Virus record (IMG/VR): IMGVR_UViG_3300027963_003132
Span: 1-50,661 of that record
Length of the DNA: 50,661 nt
Origin: a virus
Reading direction: 5' to 3' (one strand)
Shown: positions 48,515 through 50,661 of the stretch, one piece after another
Layout: the number at the start of each line of letters is the position of its first letter
How positions within the stretch are numbered: position 1 is the first letter of the stretch
Position numbers and translations under genes: made by a program
The notes under the pieces: model-generated
Seen by the model: the letters and a program-made list of their open reading frames with translations, nothing else
What the model was told of the DNA's origin: nothing
Database searches by the model: none

Positions 48515-48664
48515 ATGAAGATCGTTGTTAAAATTCCGCAAAAGACAAGACGTCATTACGTGTTGTTTGCCAACGACTCTCCATTTCGACCTCAGCGGGT
48601 TGAGCCCAAGACACGTTATCGTCGTCGTCCCAAACATATTAACAAACAGGAATACTCAGCATGA
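48515..48664 (+). CDS. Tiny Arg/Lys-rich protein
   Basis: A 49-residue product, MKIVVKIPQKTRRHYVLFAN... with a TRYRRRPKH core near residues 33-41. It is strongly basic and would bind nucleic acid. It fills the gap between a strong promoter and the MazG-like gene, and overlaps that gene by 4 bases (ATGA), which supports it being translated. Confidence 0.6.
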   Translation: MKIVVKIPQKTRRHYVLFANDSPFRPQRVEPKTRYRRRPKHINKQEYSA

Positions 48665-49038
48665 GCAATGTGTTTAATGATCAACGCAAATTTATGAAGT
48701 CCTGTGACCAAACAGTTGACCGGTTCAATGGCACACAGTTTGACATGTACTGTGATCTCATTGAAGAAGAACACCAGGAACTCAAACAGGCCCGAGCCGA
48801 CAATAATGATGTCGAGATTCTTGATGCATTGATTGATATCTTGGTGGTCACTGTGGGTGCTATTCACAGCATGGGTGCCGATGCCGAAGGTGCCTGGAAG
48901 GAAGTCATGCACAGTAACTTTGCCAAGATTGACAAACGAACCGGCAAGGTACGCAAGCGTGAAGATGGTAAAGTGCTCAAACCCGTGGGCTGGGAACCTC
49001 CACGGCTTGCCGCATATGTTAAACTAAACAAGGACTAA
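48661..49038 (+). CDS. MazG-like nucleotide pyrophosphohydrolase
   Basis: A 125-residue all-helical NTP pyrophosphatase of the MazG/HisE type. The metal-binding EExxE is in YCDLIEEEHQELKQAR and the second acidic helix is VEILDALIDILVVTVGA, giving the family ExxE...ExxD layout. The C-terminal HSNFAKIDKRTGKVRKREDG segment is typical of phage forms. Such proteins hydrolyse dNTPs or (p)ppGpp-like nucleotides; the preference is unknown. Confidence 0.8.
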   Translation: MSNVFNDQRKFMKSCDQTVDRFNGTQFDMYCDLIEEEHQELKQARADNNDVEILDALIDILVVTVGAIHSMGADAEGAWKEVMHSNFAKIDKRTGKVRKREDGKVLKPVGWEPPRLAAYVKLNKD

Positions 49039-49040
49039 TC

Positions 49041-49538
49041 ATGATTTTTCAACGTTTTTGTCAGGCCATTGATTATCGCATCACCGGTGGCGGGAACTAC
49101 TTGTGGGACTGCTATGGTACCAATGCATACTCGCTGGACAGTGACTTCTTGGATCAATACTCCGCATCAATGATCTTTGATCGTGATGACCAAAACTGTT
49201 ACGAACTCACTGTGAGTGACTATGTAAACGACCGGGCCTATCGCTGGGTGGATCCCGCATATAGTTCAGCCCGAGAGCAGGAGTGCCTGGACCGACGTGT
49301 CAGCGCCGATCAAGCCTGGGGTGAAGTTGTTTACACTGACTTGGAAGTGCTTGATGATTTCCTGGCCAAATTGCGGGCAATTAGTCAGGGACAGGAGTAC
49401 GATACCAGGATCAGCGTCCCACTTGATCTAGACGATGACATACTGTTTGATCTCATGCTGAGAGCTCACAAGCAAGACATCACGCTTAATCAAATGGTTG
49501 AACATGTGTTGCGAGCAGCCATAGATAACCTTAAGTAA
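49041..49538 (+). CDS. Hypothetical protein with RHH-like C-terminus
   Basis: A 165-residue protein. The N-terminal part (GGGNYLWDCYGTNAYSLDS, SDYVNDRAYRWVDP) is unrecognised. The last 45 residues, VPLDLDDDILFDLMLRAH followed by ITLNQMVEHVLRAAI, resemble a ribbon-helix-helix DNA-binding motif. It starts 2 bases after the MazG-like gene and is followed 6 bases later by the tRNA. Confidence 0.6.
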   Translation: MIFQRFCQAIDYRITGGGNYLWDCYGTNAYSLDSDFLDQYSASMIFDRDDQNCYELTVSDYVNDRAYRWVDPAYSSAREQECLDRRVSADQAWGEVVYTDLEVLDDFLAKLRAISQGQEYDTRISVPLDLDDDILFDLMLRAHKQDITLNQMVEHVLRAAIDNLK

Positions 49539-49544
49539 GAACAC

Positions 49545-49623
49545 GGGCCGTTAGCTCATGCTTGGTTAGAGCAGTGGACTCATAATCCATTGGTGCTAGG
49601 TTCGACTCCTAGACGGCCCACCA
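49545..49623 (+). tRNA. tRNA with CAU anticodon (Met or lysidine-type Ile)
   Basis: A full cloverleaf can be drawn. The acceptor stem is GGGCCGT/ACGGCCC, the D-stem GCTC/GAGC and the anticodon stem GTGGA/TCCAT with loop CTCATAA. The T-stem is CTAGG/CCTAG with TTCGACT. CCA is encoded. The anticodon is CAU. The body (TTAGCTCA, GACTCATAATC, TTGG) is closer to tRNA-Ile2, whose C34 becomes lysidine, than to elongator Met, but this is not certain. It is not initiator-like, because the 1-72 pair is intact. Confidence 0.93.
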
Positions 49624-49630
49624 AACTCAA

Positions 49631-50155
49631 ATGAAAATTAGTAGAAGTCCCAAACGACATACCTTTCAAGCAGAACAGTATGTTAAACGTTGCGAAGAGG
49701 AAGGCAAAGAGCCCAGCGAGGATTATGTAAATCTTTTCAAGTCCGCACGACAACATGACGAGGAAAATCTAGCAAATCCAGACTGGCAGAATAACAACAT
49801 GGAGTACGATCTACGTACCACAGAGTGGTTGTTGATCAAAGTAAGAGCCAGCGACACCTATGCCCAGAATCTCTATGCCGCAATGTGCAACAATGACTTC
49901 CAAAAGAATGATGTTTTGCCTATATTAAAAGATCAAATCTGGGGCTGTAGTTGGCGATATGCCGGCGGTATTATTGCTGACATGCGTGAATCTGGTGACT
50001 ACATCGACTGGTACTGTTCGGGCATAGGCGAAGGTCTGGGCAATGGGGATGTATCTGGTGCCAAGGAATACGTGAGCGAAGGTGTAGTCACTGATGAAAT
50101 TCGTCAAGATCTATTCAGCATTGGCTGGATTGTGGTAGATGACCGGGACTGTTAA
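49631..50155 (+). CDS. Conserved phage hypothetical protein
   Basis: A 174-residue acidic protein. It has QAEQYVKRCEEEGKEPSEDY, DLRTTEWLLIKVRASDTYAQ and CSWRYAGGIIADMR. The centre has a W-rich compact region. I have seen similar proteins in T4-like phages without function. It overlaps the next gene by 17 bases. Confidence 0.6.
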   Translation: MKISRSPKRHTFQAEQYVKRCEEEGKEPSEDYVNLFKSARQHDEENLANPDWQNNNMEYDLRTTEWLLIKVRASDTYAQNLYAAMCNNDFQKNDVLPILKDQIWGCSWRYAGGIIADMRESGDYIDWYCSGIGEGLGNGDVSGAKEYVSEGVVTDEIRQDLFSIGWIVVDDRDC

Positions 50156-50360
50156 ACTGTTACGCAAAACAGTATCCGCCAGCATGGACATTGTGTATGA
50201 TCTGCGGGCGCAAGGTTATGTGCAGGGACAGGATTTTGACTTTGCATATCGTCCCACTGTGTACAACGACGATGGATTCACTGTGGCTACACCAAAAGTC
50301 ACAGAATTTACATTTTATAATGACATTTTAGCCACCTGGTTTTATATCAAATACAATTAA
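50139..50360 (+). CDS. Small conserved phage protein
   Basis: A 73-residue protein, MTGTVKLLRKTVSASMDIVY... then FDFAYRPTVYNDDGF and a final TWFYIKYN. Its aromatic beta-like pattern is common in small T4-like phage proteins. It ends just before the inverted repeat that precedes the structural region. Confidence 0.6.
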   Translation: MTGTVKLLRKTVSASMDIVYDLRAQGYVQGQDFDFAYRPTVYNDDGFTVATPKVTEFTFYNDILATWFYIKYN

Positions 50361-50366
50361 TCTTTA

Positions 50367-50422
50367 CAGGGCTCTAGTCATAGGTACAGCATAAATAGAT
50401 GTACTTATTGAAAAGAGCCCTG
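50367..50422 (+). other. Inverted repeat flanking a late-type box
   Basis: CAGGGCTCT (50367-50375) pairs with AGAGCCCTG (50414-50422) across a 38-base loop. In the loop is ATAAATA (50391-50397), a T4-late-promoter-like box 30 bases before the virion gene start. It could combine termination of early transcripts with late initiation. Confidence 0.45.
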
Positions 50423-50426
50423 ATCT

Positions 50427-50661
50427 ATGTCATATGTAGTCAACAACAGTCGTGGACAAATTATTGCAGTGGTACAAGATGGTACTGTTAATACCACTGC
50501 CACCAGTCAAACCTTGGTTGGTAAAAATGTTACACCTTACGGTGAATACGAAGTTGAAAATCTAGTACATCAACTGGAAAATTTTGCCGATAGTTCCCCT
50601 CCTGGCAATCCAATCGAAGGGCAGTTGTGGTACGATACTGACGCAGGCAAGGTCAAAGTTT
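50427..50661 (+). CDS. Virion structural protein, N-terminal part
   Basis: Seventy-eight codons are visible before the window ends. SYVVNNSRGQIIAVVQDGTV and TSQTLVGKNVTPYGEYEVEN, then LENFADSSPPGNPIEGQLWY, are typical of tail-fibre or baseplate-associated virion proteins of marine T4-like phages, where the GQLWYDT segment recurs. It lies downstream of a late-type box. Exact role unknown because the C-terminal part is missing. Confidence 0.75.
   Translation, partial: MSYVVNNSRGQIIAVVQDGTVNTTATSQTLVGKNVTPYGEYEVENLVHQLENFADSSPPGNPIEGQLWYDTDAGKVKV

Overview
This window is part of a lytic, T4-like myovirus genome. Every supported gene lies on the + strand. Genes are packed with short ATGA or TGATG overlaps. 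The replication genes are of T4 type: family B polymerase (gp43), sliding clamp (gp45), a T4 RNase H-like 5' nuclease, and a small DsbA-like DNA-binding protein. The right edge enters a virion structural gene. Many small conserved proteins resemble those of aquatic T4-like phages. The sigma70-type promoters (TTGACN-N17-TATAAT) point to a Gram-negative host, which I cannot name from sequence.

Layout. (1) 0.3-14.5 kb: a glycosyltransferase, then a tight run of mosaic proteins. Most begin with a short leader of the type M[RK]xxEFIxE, very like the T4 capsid-targeting sequence MKTYQEFIAE. Several contain internal V-x-E-[AGS] linkers of the kind a gp21-like prohead protease would cut. The largest (12178-14289) has seven near-identical GVAE linkers. 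The predicted cargo includes a nucleotidyltransferase, a zincin, a GP88-like protein, GNAT domains and small Lys/Arg-rich modules. A Dps-like ferritin and S-adenosylhomocysteinase sit in the same run. (2) 14.6-24.2 kb: radical SAM protein, DsbA-like protein, polymerase, methyltransferase, clamp, cupin, and a DpdA/TGT-like transglycosylase with companions. (3) 24.2-30.8 kb: a sugar cassette (two glycosyltransferases, RmlB-like and GalE-like enzymes, a sugar C-methyltransferase, a DegT aminotransferase fragment). (4) 30.8-39.2 kb: FolE, QueD and QueE, each behind its own promoter, mixed with a secreted subtilisin, a HIT protein, a PsiE-like membrane protein, an MBD4-like glycosylase and MetK. 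(5) 39.2-43.4 kb: SGNH-like proteins, a cytidylyltransferase, an FkbM-like methyltransferase and the 5' nuclease. (6) 43.3-50.4 kb: many small genes, several behind near-identical strong promoters, plus GIY-YIG, HEXXH and MazG-like proteins and one CAU tRNA. (7) After 50.4 kb: start of a virion gene behind a T4-late-type TATAAATA-like box.

How it fits together. FolE, QueD and QueE make the 7-deazaguanine precursor CDG. DpdA-like transglycosylases insert preQ0-type bases into DNA. The phage therefore probably carries 7-deazaguanine-modified DNA, although QueC is not in this window. MetK and S-adenosylhomocysteinase supply and detoxify the SAM cycle for several methyltransferases and radical SAM enzymes. 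The most novel part is the 1-14 kb block, which looks like a set of capsid-packaged, protease-processed cargo proteins assembled by recombination at a shared linker.
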